Positions 45,466 to 54,526 of a DNA stretch of 64,000 nucleotides are shown here, piece by piece. Source of the DNA: Streptomyces formicae (GTDB lineage Bacteria; Actinomycetota; Actinomycetes; Streptomycetales; Streptomycetaceae); contig NZ_CP022685.1 of the NCBI RefSeq assembly GCF_002556545.1, forward strand, positions 2,232,001 to 2,296,000. Reading direction: 5' to 3'. Within the stretch, counting starts at the first letter, position 1; the number at the start of each line of letters is the position of its first letter. Both the position numbers and the translations under genes were made by a program. Under the pieces are notes generated by a model. That model was not told the DNA's origin, did not search any database, and saw only the letters and a program-made list of their open reading frames with translations.

Positions 45466-48400
45466 TCAGCCCTTGCGGGCCCGCGTCGTCTTCTTGGCGG
45501 CCGTCTTCTTGGCTGCGGTCTTCTTGGCTGCCGTCTCCTTGGCGGTGGCCGCCTTCTTCGGAGTGGCCGCCTTCTTGGCTGCCGTGCCCGTCTTGACCGT
45601 GGCCGTCTTCTTGGTGGCCGTGGCGCTCGCCGCGACCGCCTTCTTCGCGGCGGACTTCTTCGCCGGGGCCCTCTTGGCGGGCTTGCGCCCCTGCGAGGGC
45701 AGCGCGTCGCTGATCCGGTCCGACGAGATGATGTCCCGCAGGAACTTGCCGGTGTGGCTGGCCGGCACCCCCGCGACCTCCTCGGGCGTGCCCTCGGCGA
45801 CGACCAGACCGCCGCCGTTGCCCCCCTCGGGGCCCATGTCGACGACCCAGTCAGCGGTCTTGATCACGTCGAGGTTGTGCTCGATGACGATGACCGTGTT
45901 GCCCTTGTCGACCAGCCCGGAGAGGACCGTGATGAGCTTGCTGATGTCCTCGAAGTGCAGACCGGTGGTCGGCTCGTCGAGCACGTAGACGGTCCGGCCC
46001 GTGGAGCGCTTCTGGAGCTCGGAGGCGAGCTTGACGCGCTGGGCCTCGCCTCCGGAGAGGGTGGGCGCCGACTGGCCGAGGCGTACGTACCCGAGGCCGA
46101 CGTCGTTGAGCGTCTTGAGGTGACGCGCGATCGCCGGGACCGCCTCGAAGAAGGCGAGCCCCTCCTCGATCGGCATGTCGAGGACCTCGGCGATGGACTT
46201 GCCCTTGTAGTGCACGTCAAGGGTCTCGCGGTTGTAGCGCGCGCCGTGGCAGACCTCGCACGGGACGTACACGTCCGGCAGGAAGTTCATCTCGATCTTG
46301 ATGGTGCCGTCACCGGAGCAGTTCTCGCAGCGACCGCCCTTGACGTTGAAGGAGAAGCGCCCGGGGAGGTAGCCCCGCACCTTCGCCTCCGTGGTCTCCG
46401 CGAAGAGCTTGCGGACGTGGTCGAAGACTCCGGTGTACGTCGCCGGGTTCGAGCGCGGGGTGCGGCCGATCGGCGACTGGTCGACGTGCACGACCTTGTC
46501 GACGAGGTCGTCGCCCTCCACGCGCGTGTGGCGGCCGGGAACGGAACGGGCGCCGTTCAGCTCCCTTGCCAGGTGCGTGTAGAGGATGTCGTTGACCAGG
46601 GTCGACTTGCCGGAGCCCGAGACGCCCGTGACGGCCGTGAGGACGCCGAGCGGGAAGGAGACGTCGATGTCCTGGAGGTTGTTCTCGCGGGCGCCGTGCA
46701 CCGTGAGCTGCCGGGAGGGGTCTGCGGGGCGGCGCACGTCCGGGATCGGGATGGACTTCTTGCCCGCGAGGTACTGCCCGGTGATGGACTTGTCGTTGGC
46801 GAGGAGCTCCTTCATGGAGCCGCTGTGCACGACCTTGCCGCCGTGCTCGCCCGCGCCGGGGCCGATGTCGACGACCCAGTCGGCGACCTTGATGGTGTCC
46901 TCGTCGTGCTCGACGACGATGAGCGTGTTGCCCATGTCGCGCAGGCGGACCAGGGTCTCGATCAGCCGGTGGTTGTCGCGCTGGTGGAGGCCGATGGACG
47001 GCTCGTCCAGGACGTAGAGCACGCCGACCAGGCCGGAGCCGATCTGGGTGGCCAGGCGGATGCGCTGCGCCTCGCCTCCGGAGAGGGTGCCCGCGGCGCG
47101 GTTCAGCGAGAGGTAGTCCAGGCCGACGTCGACCAGGAAGCGCAGCCGCTCGTTGACCTCCTTGAGGACGCGCTCGGCGATCTTCTTGTCGCGGGCGCCC
47201 AGCTTCAGCTCGGCGAGGAAGTCCGCGCAGTCGCTGATGGACATCGCGGAGACCTCGGCGATGGACTTCCCCATCACGGAGACGGCCAGGACGATCGGCT
47301 TGAGGCGCGTGCCCTCACAGGTGGGGCAGGGCACCTCGCGCATGTAGCCCTCGAAGCGCTCGCGGCTCGCGTCGCTCTCGGCCTCGCTGTGCCGGCGCTT
47401 GACGAAGGGGACGGCCCCTTCGAAGGCGGTGGTGTAGACCCGCTCGCGGCCGTACCGGTTGCGGTAGCGGACCTCGATCTGCGTCTTGTGGCCGTTGAGC
47501 AGGGCCTTCTTGGCGCGCTGCGGCAGACCCGCCCAGGGCATGTCGGTGGAGAAGCCGAGCGCGTCGGCGAGGGCGCCGACGAGCCGCCCGAAGTACTCCT
47601 TGGTGTGGCCGTGCGACCAGGGGTGGATGGCGCCCTCGTCGAGCGACTTGTCCTCGTCGGGGACGATCAGCTCGGGGTCGACCTCCATGCGCGTGCCGAT
47701 GCCCGAGCAGTCCGGGCAGGCGCCGAAGGGCGAGTTGAAGGAGAAGGAGCGGGGCTCCAGCTCCTCGAAGGACAGGTCGTCGTACGCGCAGTAGAGGTGC
47801 TCCGAGTACATGCGCTCGCGCTCGGGGTCGTCCTCGGGGAGGTCCACGAAGTCCAGGACGACCATGCCGCCCGCGAGGCCGAGCGCGGTCTCCACGGAGT
47901 CGGTCAGGCGGCGCTTGGCGCTGTCCTTCACCGTGAGGCGGTCGATAACCACCTCGATGGTGTGCTTCTCCTGCTTCTTCAGCGTGGGCGGCTCGGAGAG
48001 CTGGATCGTCGTGCCGTCGACCCGCGCGCGGCTGTAACCCTTGGTCTGGAGGTCGGCGAACAGGTCGACGAACTCACCCTTGCGCTCGCGCACCAGAGGC
48101 GAGAGGACCTGGAATCGGCTGCCTTCCGGCAGCTCGAGGACCTTGTCGACGATGGCCTGCGGCGACTGCCGGGCGATGGGGCGCCCGCACTCGGGGCAGT
48201 GCGGCTTGCCGATGCGCGCGAAGAGCAGGCGCAGGTAGTCGTAGACCTCGGTGATGGTGCCGACCGTCGAGCGCGGGTTGCGCGAGGTCGACTTCTGGTC
48301 GATGGAGACCGCCGGGGAGAGGCCCTCGATGAAGTCGACGTCGGGCTTGTCCATCTGGCCGAGGAACTGCCGGGCGTACGAGGAGAGGGACTCCACGTAC

Positions 48401-48558
48401 CGCCGCTGGCCCTCGGCGAAGATCGTGTCGAACGCGAGCGAGGACTTGCCCGACCCGGAGAGACCGGTGAAAACGATGAGGGAGTCACGCGGGAGGTCGA
48501 GCGAGACGTTCTTGAGATTGTGCTCGCGCGCGCCACGGACGATGAGACGGTCGGCCAC
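45466..48558 (-). CDS. uvrA: excinuclease ABC subunit A with histone-like tail
   Basis: 1030-aa UvrA, the damage-recognition ATPase of nucleotide excision repair. First Walker [21 protein letters not shown] is near residue 31; CxxC zinc modules appear as CPEC, CPDC, CPTC and CENC; signatures [19 protein letters not shown] and [15 protein letters not shown], second Walker [17 protein letters not shown]. The last 75 or so residues form an Ala/Lys-rich tail with many KK, AAKK and TAKK units ending TTRARKG, like histone H1 or actinobacterial HU tails. I start at GTG 48558 (VADRLIVRG), matching the usual UvrA N-terminus. A damage-type promoter lies about 56 nt upstream. Confidence 0.97.
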   Translation of the reverse strand: MADRLIVRGAREHNLKNVSLDLPRDSLIVFTGLSGSGKSSLAFDTIFAEGQRRYVESLSSYARQFLGQMDKPDVDFIEGLSPAVSIDQKSTSRNPRSTVGTITEVYDYLRLLFARIGKPHCPECGRPIARQSPQAIVDKVLELPEGSRFQVLSPLVRERKGEFVDLFADLQTKGYSRARVDGTTIQLSEPPTLKKQEKHTIEVVIDRLTVKDSAKRRLTDSVETALGLAGGMVVLDFVDLPEDDPERERMYSEHLYCAYDDLSFEELEPRSFSFNSPFGACPDCSGIGTRMEVDPELIVPDEDKSLDEGAIHPWSHGHTKEYFGRLVGALADALGFSTDMPWAGLPQRAKKALLNGHKTQIEVRYRNRYGRERVYTTAFEGAVPFVKRRHSEAESDASRERFEGYMREVPCPTCEGTRLKPIVLAVSVMGKSIAEVSAMSISDCADFLAELKLGARDKKIAERVLKEVNERLRFLVDVGLDYLSLNRAAGTLSGGEAQRIRLATQIGSGLVGVLYVLDEPSIGLHQRDNHRLIETLVRLRDMGNTLIVVEHDEDTIKVADWVVDIGPGAGEHGGKVVHSGSMKELLANDKSITGQYLAGKKSIPIPDVRRPADPSRQLTVHGARENNLQDIDVSFPLGVLTAVTGVSGSGKSTLVNDILYTHLARELNGARSVPGRHTRVEGDDLVDKVVHVDQSPIGRTPRSNPATYTGVFDHVRKLFAETTEAKVRGYLPGRFSFNVKGGRCENCSGDGTIKIEMNFLPDVYVPCEVCHGARYNRETLDVHYKGKSIAEVLDMPIEEGLAFFEAVPAIARHLKTLNDVGLGYVRLGQSAPTLSGGEAQRVKLASELQKRSTGRTVYVLDEPTTGLHFEDISKLITVLSGLVDKGNTVIVIEHNLDVIKTADWVVDMGPEGGNGGGLVVAEGTPEEVAGVPASHTGKFLRDIISSDRISDALPSQGRKPAKRAPAKKSAAKKAVAASATATKKTATVKTGTAAKKAATPKKAATAKETAAKKTAAKKTAAKKTTRARKG

Positions 48559-48613
48559 GCCGGTCCGCACCTTTCTTGAGAGTGGTGACAGGGGCGAAAC
48601 CCCCGTCGTTCAC

Positions 48614-48636
48614 AGACTAGGGCGAGCCACTGACAA
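48614..48636 (-). promoter_or_regulatory. RecA-independent (PafBC-type) damage promoter of uvrA
   Basis: TTGTCAGTG-N8-TAGTCT on the minus strand, an exact match to the tTGTCRgtg-N8-TAnnnT consensus known from mycobacteria. Transcription should start near 48607, giving a leader of about 50 nt. Confidence 0.8.
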
Positions 48637-48744
48637 CGCCGGGCTGCTTCCCTTGTTCACAACAAACCCGGACCACCAAGAATGCCCGATGCCGCACTCG
48701 ACCATATAGCACGTGCATTCGATTTGCGGGCCCGCCCGGAGACC

Positions 48745-48773
48745 TTCACCCGAACGTGTGGCGGGGCTATCGT
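48745..48773 (+). promoter_or_regulatory. promoter of the mycothiol-dependent enzyme gene
   Basis: TTCACC-N17-TATCGT followed by 7 nt and ATG 48781: a housekeeping-type, leaderless arrangement. Confidence 0.5.
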
Positions 48774-48780
48774 CGAGCGC

Positions 48781-49464
48781 ATGATTGATCATGTGCGCGA
48801 CCTGGCGTCTGTACGTGACGCGACCGACCGACTGCTCACCGCAGCGGCGAAACTGAACAACGATTCGACAGCCCAACCGTCACTGCTTCCCGGCTGGACC
48901 GTCGGCCACGTCCTCGCCCACCTCGCGCGGAACGCGGACGCGCTGGTGAACGTGCTGGCCGGACGGCCGATGTACGCCAGCGCCGAGGTGCGGGACGCGG
49001 ACATCGAGCGGGACGCCCCGCGGCCGCTGGCCGCGCAGCTCGACGACGTGCGCGAGAGCGCGGCCCGCTTCGAGGCACAGGCCGCCGTTCCCGCGGACTG
49101 GTCCCGCACCATCGAGATGCGCAACGGCATCACCGACTCCGCGTCGCGGGTGCCCTTCCGGCGGTGGGTCGAGATCGAGCTGCACCACGTCGACCTCGGC
49201 ATCGGGTACGAGCTGGAGGACCTCCCCGCGGAGTTCACACAGCGGGAGATCACGTTCCTCTCCGCGCGCTTCGGCGGGAACCCCGCGGTGCCGCCCACCC
49301 GGATCACGGACGGCACGCACGCGTGGAGCACGGGACGCGCGGGGGACCCCGAGATCACCGTCTCCGGGACCCCGGCGGACCTGGTCGGCTGGCTCGCGGG
49401 CCGCCGCGAGGGCTCCGCACTCACGGCCGAAGGCGGCCTCCTCCCCGACCTGCCCCCGCTATAG
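48781..49464 (+). CDS. mycothiol-dependent maleylpyruvate isomerase family protein
   Basis: 227-aa DinB-fold protein of the maleylpyruvate isomerase group, in which many members use mycothiol. Landmarks: LLPGWTVGHVLAHLARNADAL (about residue 36), including a metal His, and WVEIELHHVDLGIGYELEDL (about 130) with HHxD; the C-terminal SCP2-like part includes ITVSGTPADLVGWLAGR. ATG 48781 is set by the -10 box 7 nt upstream. Actual substrate unknown; isomerisation of maleylpyruvate is only the family label. Confidence 0.85.
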   Translation: MIDHVRDLASVRDATDRLLTAAAKLNNDSTAQPSLLPGWTVGHVLAHLARNADALVNVLAGRPMYASAEVRDADIERDAPRPLAAQLDDVRESAARFEAQAAVPADWSRTIEMRNGITDSASRVPFRRWVEIELHHVDLGIGYELEDLPAEFTQREITFLSARFGGNPAVPPTRITDGTHAWSTGRAGDPEITVSGTPADLVGWLAGRREGSALTAEGGLLPDLPPL

Positions 49465-49467
49465 GCT
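49462..49467 (+). promoter_or_regulatory. -10 box of the MBL hydrolase gene (leaderless)
   Basis: TAGGCT ends 7 nt before ATG 49475, overlapping the last codons of the preceding gene. Confidence 0.5.
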
Positions 49468-49474
49468 GGCCGAC

Positions 49475-50131
49475 ATGACGTACAGCGGAGCGGTGAAGGT
49501 CGGCGGACCCTCGGACGTGCACGAACTGCAGGACCTGATGATCTCGAAGGTCGCGGTCGGACCGATGGACAACAACGCCTATCTGCTGCGCTGCCGGGCC
49601 ACCGGCGAGCAGCTCCTGATCGACGCGGCGAACGACGCCGAGACGCTCCTGACGCTGATCGGCGACGACGGCATCGCGTCCCTCGTCACCACGCACCAGC
49701 ACGGCGACCACTGGCAGGCGCTCGCCGCCGTGGTGGGGGCGACGCGCGCGCGGACCTACGCGGGCCGCGATGACGCCCCGGGCATCCCGGTGCCGACGGA
49801 CGTCCTGGTCGACGACGGGGACACCGTCACGGTCGGCCGGGTCGAGCTCACGGCCCGCCACCTGGTGGGCCACACGCCGGGCTCGATCGCGCTGGTCTAC
49901 GACGACCCGCACGGCCACCCGCACGTGTTCACCGGCGACTGCCTCTTCCCCGGCGGCATCGGCAACACGTGGAAGGACCCGAAGGCCTTCGCGAGCCTCA
50001 TCGACGACGTCGAGACGAAGATCTTCGGGACGCTGCCCGACGAGACGTGGGTCTATCCCGGCCACGGCAACGACACGACGCTGGGCGCCGAGCGCCCGCA
50101 CCTCGCGGAGTGGCGCGCGCGGGGCTGGTGA
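49475..50131 (+). CDS. metallo-beta-lactamase-fold hydrolase
   Basis: 218-aa MBL-fold enzyme of the glyoxalase II-like type. Metal site TTHQHGDHWQAL (about residue 70), next His in ARHLVGHTPGSIALVY (about 128), bridging Asp in FTGDCLFPGGIGNTW (about 152) and final His in VYPGHGNDTTLG (about 192). Likely hydrolyses a thioester, lactone or related ester. ATG 49475 lies 10 nt after the previous stop, but also 7 nt behind its own -10 box. Confidence 0.9.
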   Translation: MTYSGAVKVGGPSDVHELQDLMISKVAVGPMDNNAYLLRCRATGEQLLIDAANDAETLLTLIGDDGIASLVTTHQHGDHWQALAAVVGATRARTYAGRDDAPGIPVPTDVLVDDGDTVTVGRVELTARHLVGHTPGSIALVYDDPHGHPHVFTGDCLFPGGIGNTWKDPKAFASLIDDVETKIFGTLPDETWVYPGHGNDTTLGAERPHLAEWRARGW

Positions 50132-50147
50132 GGTCAGGGGGTACGCG

Positions 50148-50612
50148 TCACGCCCCGGCGGCGACCAGCGCCGCCACCCGTTCCACCGCGAACGCGTACC
50201 CCTGCACACCGCAGCCAGCGATGACACCGTCGGCGCGCTGCGAGACGTAACTGTGGTGCCGGAAGGTCTCCCGCTGGTGGATGTTGGAGATGTGCACCTC
50301 CAACACCGGCAGCCCGTCACAGGTGTTGAGCGCGTCCAGGATCGCGACGGACGTGTGGGAGTAGGCCGCGGGGTTGATGACGATGCCCACGTGGTGCTCG
50401 CGCGCCTCGTGGATCCAGTCGACCAACTCGCCCTCGTGGTTGCTCTGTCGCAGGTCCACGGTGCCGCCGTGCGCGGCAGCGGCCTTCGCGCACAGCGCCT
50501 CGACGTCGGCGAGCGTGTCCGAGCCGTAGATCTCCGGCTGGCGCTGCCCGAGCAGGTTCAGGTTCGGGCCGTTGAGGATCATGATCGGGGCGGTGGCGAG
50601 GCTGCGCGTCAT
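50148..50612 (-). CDS. aroQ: type II 3-dehydroquinate dehydratase
   Basis: 154-aa enzyme dehydrating 3-dehydroquinate to 3-dehydroshikimate in the shikimate pathway or in quinate use. [19 protein letters not shown] carries the catalytic Tyr region, [18 protein letters not shown] the substrate Asn/His, and [20 protein letters not shown] the catalytic His. ATG 50612 lies 6 nt after TAGACC (50619-50624, minus). Divergent from the MFS gene. Confidence 0.95.
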   Translation of the reverse strand: MTRSLATAPIMILNGPNLNLLGQRQPEIYGSDTLADVEALCAKAAAAHGGTVDLRQSNHEGELVDWIHEAREHHVGIVINPAAYSHTSVAILDALNTCDGLPVLEVHISNIHQRETFRHHSYVSQRADGVIAGCGVQGYAFAVERVAALVAAGA

Positions 50613-50719
50613 GGTCGAGGTCTATCACGGCGCCCGCGTACGCGGAGGTGGACTCCGCACCCCCGCACGCCCCCTGCGACACCCCGTAACCGACCGTCAC
50701 TGTGGGTAGTTCACGCGGC

Positions 50720-52036
50720 ATGCGCACCGCCGAACCCACCGAACCCGTCCCGACCGCACCACCGTCGCTCCCCCGGCTCGCCGCCGCCTCGCTCGCCGGG
50801 ACCGCCATCGAGTTCTACGACTTCTTCATCTACGGGACGGCCGCCGCGCTCGTCCTCGGCCCGCTGTTCTTCCCGACGTTCTCCCCGCTGGCGGGGACCC
50901 TCGCCGCCTTCGCGACCTTCGGCGTGGGCTTCGTGGCGCGGCCGCTCGGGTCCGTCGTCTTCGGGCACATCGGTGACCGGCACGGACGGCGGCCCGTGCT
51001 CATCGGGTCGCTGCTCCTCACCGGCATCGCCACGGTCGCCGTCGGCTGCGTGCCGACGTACGAGTCGATCGGGATCGGCGCTCCCCTGCTCCTCCTCGCG
51101 CTGCGTTTCCTGCAAGGTCTCGGGCTCGGCGGCGAATGGGGAGGTGCGGTGCTGCTGACCGTGGAGCACGCGCCCGCCGAGCGGCGCGGGCTGTGGGCGA
51201 GCTTTCCGCAGATCGGCCCATCGGTCGGCTTCCTGCTGGCCAACGGCATCATGCTGGCCCTCTCCGCGACGCTCACCGACGCCCAGTTCGCGGCCTGGGG
51301 GTGGCGCGTGCCGTTCTGGGTGGCGGGCCTGCTCGCGGCGGCCGGGCTCGCGCTGCGCACCTCCCTCGCGGAGAGCCCGGACTTCCTGCGACTGCGTCAG
51401 CACGCGCGCGTACCGCTGGCCGAAGTGGTCCGCGGACACTGGCGCCTGGTGCTCCTGACGGCGGGCGCGATGGCGGTGGGATACGCCGTGTTCTACGCCG
51501 TGACGACGTGGTCCCTCGCCTACGGAGTGGAGCACCTCGGAGTGAGCCGTACGGTCATGCTGGCCTGTGTCATGGCGGCCGTGGTGGTCAAGGGCGCCCT
51601 GACACCGGTGGTGGCGGTGCTCGGCGACCGTTACGGACGGCGGCCGTTGTGCCTCATCGGGTGCGCGGCGTCGGCGCTGTGGATGTTCCCGATGGTCGCG
51701 CTGCTCTCGACCGGTGAGCCGCTGCCGATGTTCGTCGGCTTCCTGGTGGCGATGCTCGCGTTCATCACGATGTTCGCCGTGGTCGCGGCCTATCTGCCCG
51801 AGCTGTACGAGCCCCGGGTGCGCTGCACGGGCGCCGCCGTCGGCTACAACCTGGGCGGGGTGCTCGGCGGGGCGCTCACCCCGATCGTGGCGACGGCGCT
51901 GGCGCAGGGCGACGGGAAGCCGTGGGGCGTGGCCGCGTACCTGTCGGGCGTCGCCCTGCTGAGCCTCGGGTGCTTCGCGCTGCTTCCGGAGACCCGGCCG
52001 GTGGCGGCGCCGGACCCGGCGGCCGCCACGGGGTGA
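50720..52036 (+). CDS. MFS transporter, metabolite:H+ symporter type
   Basis: 438-aa twelve-helix transporter. The N-terminal AIEFYDFFIYGTAAALVLG and the loop motif RPLGSVVFGHIGDRHGRRPV point to the MHS group (citrate, proline/betaine, shikimate). Also RFLQGLGLGGEWGGAVLL at helix 4-5 and GDRYGRRPLC in the second half. ATG 50720 sits 7 nt after TAGTTC (50707-50712), favoured over GTG 50702. The neighbouring aroQ gene makes quinate or shikimate a possible substrate, but this is weak evidence. Confidence 0.88.
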   Translation: MRTAEPTEPVPTAPPSLPRLAAASLAGTAIEFYDFFIYGTAAALVLGPLFFPTFSPLAGTLAAFATFGVGFVARPLGSVVFGHIGDRHGRRPVLIGSLLLTGIATVAVGCVPTYESIGIGAPLLLLALRFLQGLGLGGEWGGAVLLTVEHAPAERRGLWASFPQIGPSVGFLLANGIMLALSATLTDAQFAAWGWRVPFWVAGLLAAAGLALRTSLAESPDFLRLRQHARVPLAEVVRGHWRLVLLTAGAMAVGYAVFYAVTTWSLAYGVEHLGVSRTVMLACVMAAVVVKGALTPVVAVLGDRYGRRPLCLIGCAASALWMFPMVALLSTGEPLPMFVGFLVAMLAFITMFAVVAAYLPELYEPRVRCTGAAVGYNLGGVLGGALTPIVATALAQGDGKPWGVAAYLSGVALLSLGCFALLPETRPVAAPDPAAATG

Positions 52037-52054
52037 TCCCCGGACGGTGACCCG

Positions 52055-53155
52055 CTACGGAGTGATGGCGAGTTCCAGGAACGCCGCGAACAGCACCAGG
52101 TGGACGCCGCCCTGAAGCGGCGTGGCGCGCCCCGGCACGACCGTGAGCGTGCCGACGATCACGGTCAGCGCGAGCAGCACCATGTGGGTCGAGCTCAGGC
52201 CGAGTACGAGCGGACCCGACAGCCACACGGAGGCGACAGCGACGGCCGGGATGGTCAGTCCGATGCTGGCCATCGCGGAGCCGAGGGCGAGGTTCAGGCT
52301 GGTCTGCACGCGGTCGCGGCGGGCGGCGCGCGCGGCCGCGATCGTCTCGGGGAGCAGCACGAGGAGCGCGATGATCACGCCGACCACGGCGTGCGGCAGG
52401 CCCGCGCTCTCCACGCCGGACTCGATGGTCGGGGAGACGCCCTTGGCGAGGCCGACCACGCCGATCAGCGCGAACGCGAGCAGCGCCAGGCTCAGCTTCG
52501 CGTCCCGCGAGGAGGGCCCCTCGGCGTGGCTGTCGGCGTCGATGACCTCCCCCTGCTTGGTGAGGGGCAGGAAGTAGTCGCGGTGCCGCACGGTCTGGGT
52601 GGTCACGAAGATGCCGTACAGGACGAGCGAGGCGACCGCGGCGAAGGTGAGCTGGGCGGTGGTGAACTCCGGGCCCGGCTTGGTGGTGGTGAAGGTCGGC
52701 AGGACCAGACAGAGCGTGGCCAGGGTGGCGACGGTCGCGAGGGCGGCGCCGGTGCCCTCGGGGTTGAAGACGGCGACGCGGTGGCGGAGCGCGCCCACCA
52801 GGAGGCAGAGTCCGACGATGCCGTTGCAGGTGATCATGACCGCGGCGAAGACGGTGTCGCGGGCGAGCGTGGAGCTCTTGTCGCCGCCGTCGGCCATGAG
52901 GGTGACGATCAGTGCCACCTCGATGATGGTGACCGCGACCGCGAGGACGAGTGAGCCGAAGGGTTCGCCGACGCGATGGGCGATCACCTCGGCGTGGTGG
53001 ACGGCGGAGAGCACCGCTCCGGCGAGGATCAGCGTCACCACGGCGACGATCGCGCCGGGCAGATCGCGCCCCCAGGTGAAGACGAGGAGGACGACCGCGA
53101 GGAGCGGAACCACTGTCGTCCACTGCATGCCGAGCGCCCGGAGCCGAGTGACCAT
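52055..53155 (-). CDS. ChaA-like calcium/proton antiporter
   Basis: 366-aa cation exchanger with about eleven helices. The two inverted alpha-repeat motifs are visible: GEPFGSLVLAVAVTIIEVAL (about residue 61) and NLALGSAMASIGLTIPAVAV (about 289), each with the acidic or polar cation site; LPETIAAARAARRDRVQTSL precedes the second. Its position beside TerC/TerD genes (calcium-binding stress proteins) and a Mn2+ riboswitch makes a metal-homeostasis neighbourhood plausible. ATG 53155. Confidence 0.88.
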   Translation of the reverse strand: MVTRLRALGMQWTTVVPLLAVVLLVFTWGRDLPGAIVAVVTLILAGAVLSAVHHAEVIAHRVGEPFGSLVLAVAVTIIEVALIVTLMADGGDKSSTLARDTVFAAVMITCNGIVGLCLLVGALRHRVAVFNPEGTGAALATVATLATLCLVLPTFTTTKPGPEFTTAQLTFAAVASLVLYGIFVTTQTVRHRDYFLPLTKQGEVIDADSHAEGPSSRDAKLSLALLAFALIGVVGLAKGVSPTIESGVESAGLPHAVVGVIIALLVLLPETIAAARAARRDRVQTSLNLALGSAMASIGLTIPAVAVASVWLSGPLVLGLSSTHMVLLALTVIVGTLTVVPGRATPLQGGVHLVLFAAFLELAITP

Positions 53156-53205
53156 GACTCGATGCTGCCCCGGGCGCCTGGGTGCCGCTACTTGGTGCCG
53201 CCGTC

Positions 53206-53233
53206 GCCTCCCGCCCCCGAGAGGGCGGGAGGC
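53206..53233 (-). terminator. terC terminator
   Basis: 11-bp perfect stem GCCTCCCGCCC / GGGCGGGAGGC with loop CCGAGA, 7 nt after the terC stop. Confidence 0.85.
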
Positions 53234-53239
53234 GGGCCG

Positions 53240-54244
53240 TCAGGCCTCGATGCTGTCCTTCGGGTTGTCGCCCGCGGCGGCGGCCTCGGCCGCGTCCTTC
53301 TCCGCCTGCTTCTTGGAGGCGAAGAGGCTGGTGACCGTGGTGATCACCAGGACACCGCAGATGACGCCGAGCGAGACGGGGATGGAGATCTCGGGGACGC
53401 TCACCCCGTTCTCGTGCAGGGCGTGGAGCACCAGCTTCACGCCGATGAAGCCGAGGATCACCGACAGGCCGTAGCTGAGGTGGACCAGCTTCCTGAGGAG
53501 TCCGCCGATGAGGAAGTACAGCTGTCGCAGACCCATCAGGGCGAACGCGTTCGCGGTGAAGACGATGTACGGGTCCTGGGTGAGGCCGAAGATCGCCGGG
53601 ATGGAGTCCATCGCGAAGAGCACGTCGGTGGTGCCGATGGCGAGCATGACGACCATGAGCGGCGTCATGATCTTCTTGCCGTTCTTCCGGACGAAGAGCT
53701 TGGTGCCCTCGTACCGGTCGGAGACGCCGAACTTCTTCTCGATGGACTTCAGGAGGCGGTTCTCCTCCCAGTCCTCTTCCTCCTCGTCGGCGCGCGCCTC
53801 CTGGATGAGCTTCCAGGCGGTGTAGATCAGGAAGGCGCCGAAGATGTAGAAGACCCAGGAGAAGTTGGCGATCACCGCGGCACCGGCGGCGATGAAGATC
53901 GCACGAAGGACCAGGGCGATCAGCACACCGAACAGCAGCACGCGCTGCTGGAGGTGGGAGGGCACCGAGAACTTCGCCATGATCAGGATGAAGACGAAGA
54001 GGTTGTCCACGGAGAGGGACTTCTCCGTGATGAAGCCCGCGAAGAACTCACCGGACGCCTGGGTCTCCCCGGCGACCAGCAGGCCGACGCCGAAGAGTCC
54101 GGCGAGCACGATCCAGACGATCGTCCAGATTCCGGCTTCCTTGATCGACACGTCATGGGGCTTGCGCCCGATGAAGAAGTCGACCGCGATCAGGGCACAC
54201 AGACCGAGAACGGTCGTCACCCACATGGTCATAGAAACGTCCAC
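53240..54244 (-). CDS. TerC-family membrane protein (Mn2+-controlled)
   Basis: 334-aa TerC protein with eight or nine helices; members export Mn2+ or load metal into exported proteins. Landmarks: ITEKSLSVDNLFVFILIMAKF (about residue 73) with the conserved acidic site, ALVLRAIFIAAGAAVI, LAIGTTDVLFAMDSIPAIFG (about 202) and FTANAFALMGLRQLYFL. A charged loop EEEEDWEEN lies near 155. GTG 54244 is preceded by GGAGG at 4 nt. The 5' leader holds a yybP-ykoY riboswitch that can mask this ribosome binding site, so expression should rise with Mn2+. Confidence 0.93.
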   Translation of the reverse strand: MDVSMTMWVTTVLGLCALIAVDFFIGRKPHDVSIKEAGIWTIVWIVLAGLFGVGLLVAGETQASGEFFAGFITEKSLSVDNLFVFILIMAKFSVPSHLQQRVLLFGVLIALVLRAIFIAAGAAVIANFSWVFYIFGAFLIYTAWKLIQEARADEEEEDWEENRLLKSIEKKFGVSDRYEGTKLFVRKNGKKIMTPLMVVMLAIGTTDVLFAMDSIPAIFGLTQDPYIVFTANAFALMGLRQLYFLIGGLLRKLVHLSYGLSVILGFIGVKLVLHALHENGVSVPEISIPVSLGVICGVLVITTVTSLFASKKQAEKDAAEAAAAGDNPKDSIEA

Positions 54245-54248
54245 TGCG

Positions 54249-54400
54249 CCTCCGGCGTCGTACGGCTACTGATCAGCGTCGTCGCTGCCGGAGGTCTCTT
54301 CCACCCGAGGCGGTCACCGCCAAGTCGGGCCGACGCCCCGGGACCGATGGCGGTCCGTATTGACGGGCACGTCGCAGCCGGGAGTACTCCCCTCCGCAGG
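54249..54400 (-). ncRNA. yybP-ykoY Mn2+ riboswitch upstream of terC
   Basis: Minus-strand leader with the invariant elements in order: GGGGAGTA in the first loop (54392-54385), CGTCAATACGG in the second (54365-54355) and AGAGACCT near the 3' end. The 5' strand TGCGGAGG can pair with the 3' strand CCTCCGGCA to close helix P1. The alternative: CCTCCGGC (54294-54287) pairs perfectly with GCCGGAGG (54256-54249), which contains the terC Shine-Dalgarno GGAGG. Metal binding would favour P1 and free the ribosome binding site, an ON switch. Confidence 0.88.
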
Positions 54401-54526
54401 TAGAAGCGTACGCGAAATACCAAGGGTTGGTAAAGGCGACGGCAAGCAAGAGCCAAAGGACCAGGTCAGAAGGGGTCCAAAGTCGCTTTACCGGCAACGC
54501 GCCAGCGGCCGCCCCACGGGGGTGCG

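Noticed and set aside
44614..48579. A 1321-codon open frame antisense to uvrA and the enoyl-CoA hydratase
   Set aside because: High-GC sequence leaves long antisense frames without stops; the translation is Arg/Gly/Val-rich, has no motifs and opposes two genes with clear signatures.
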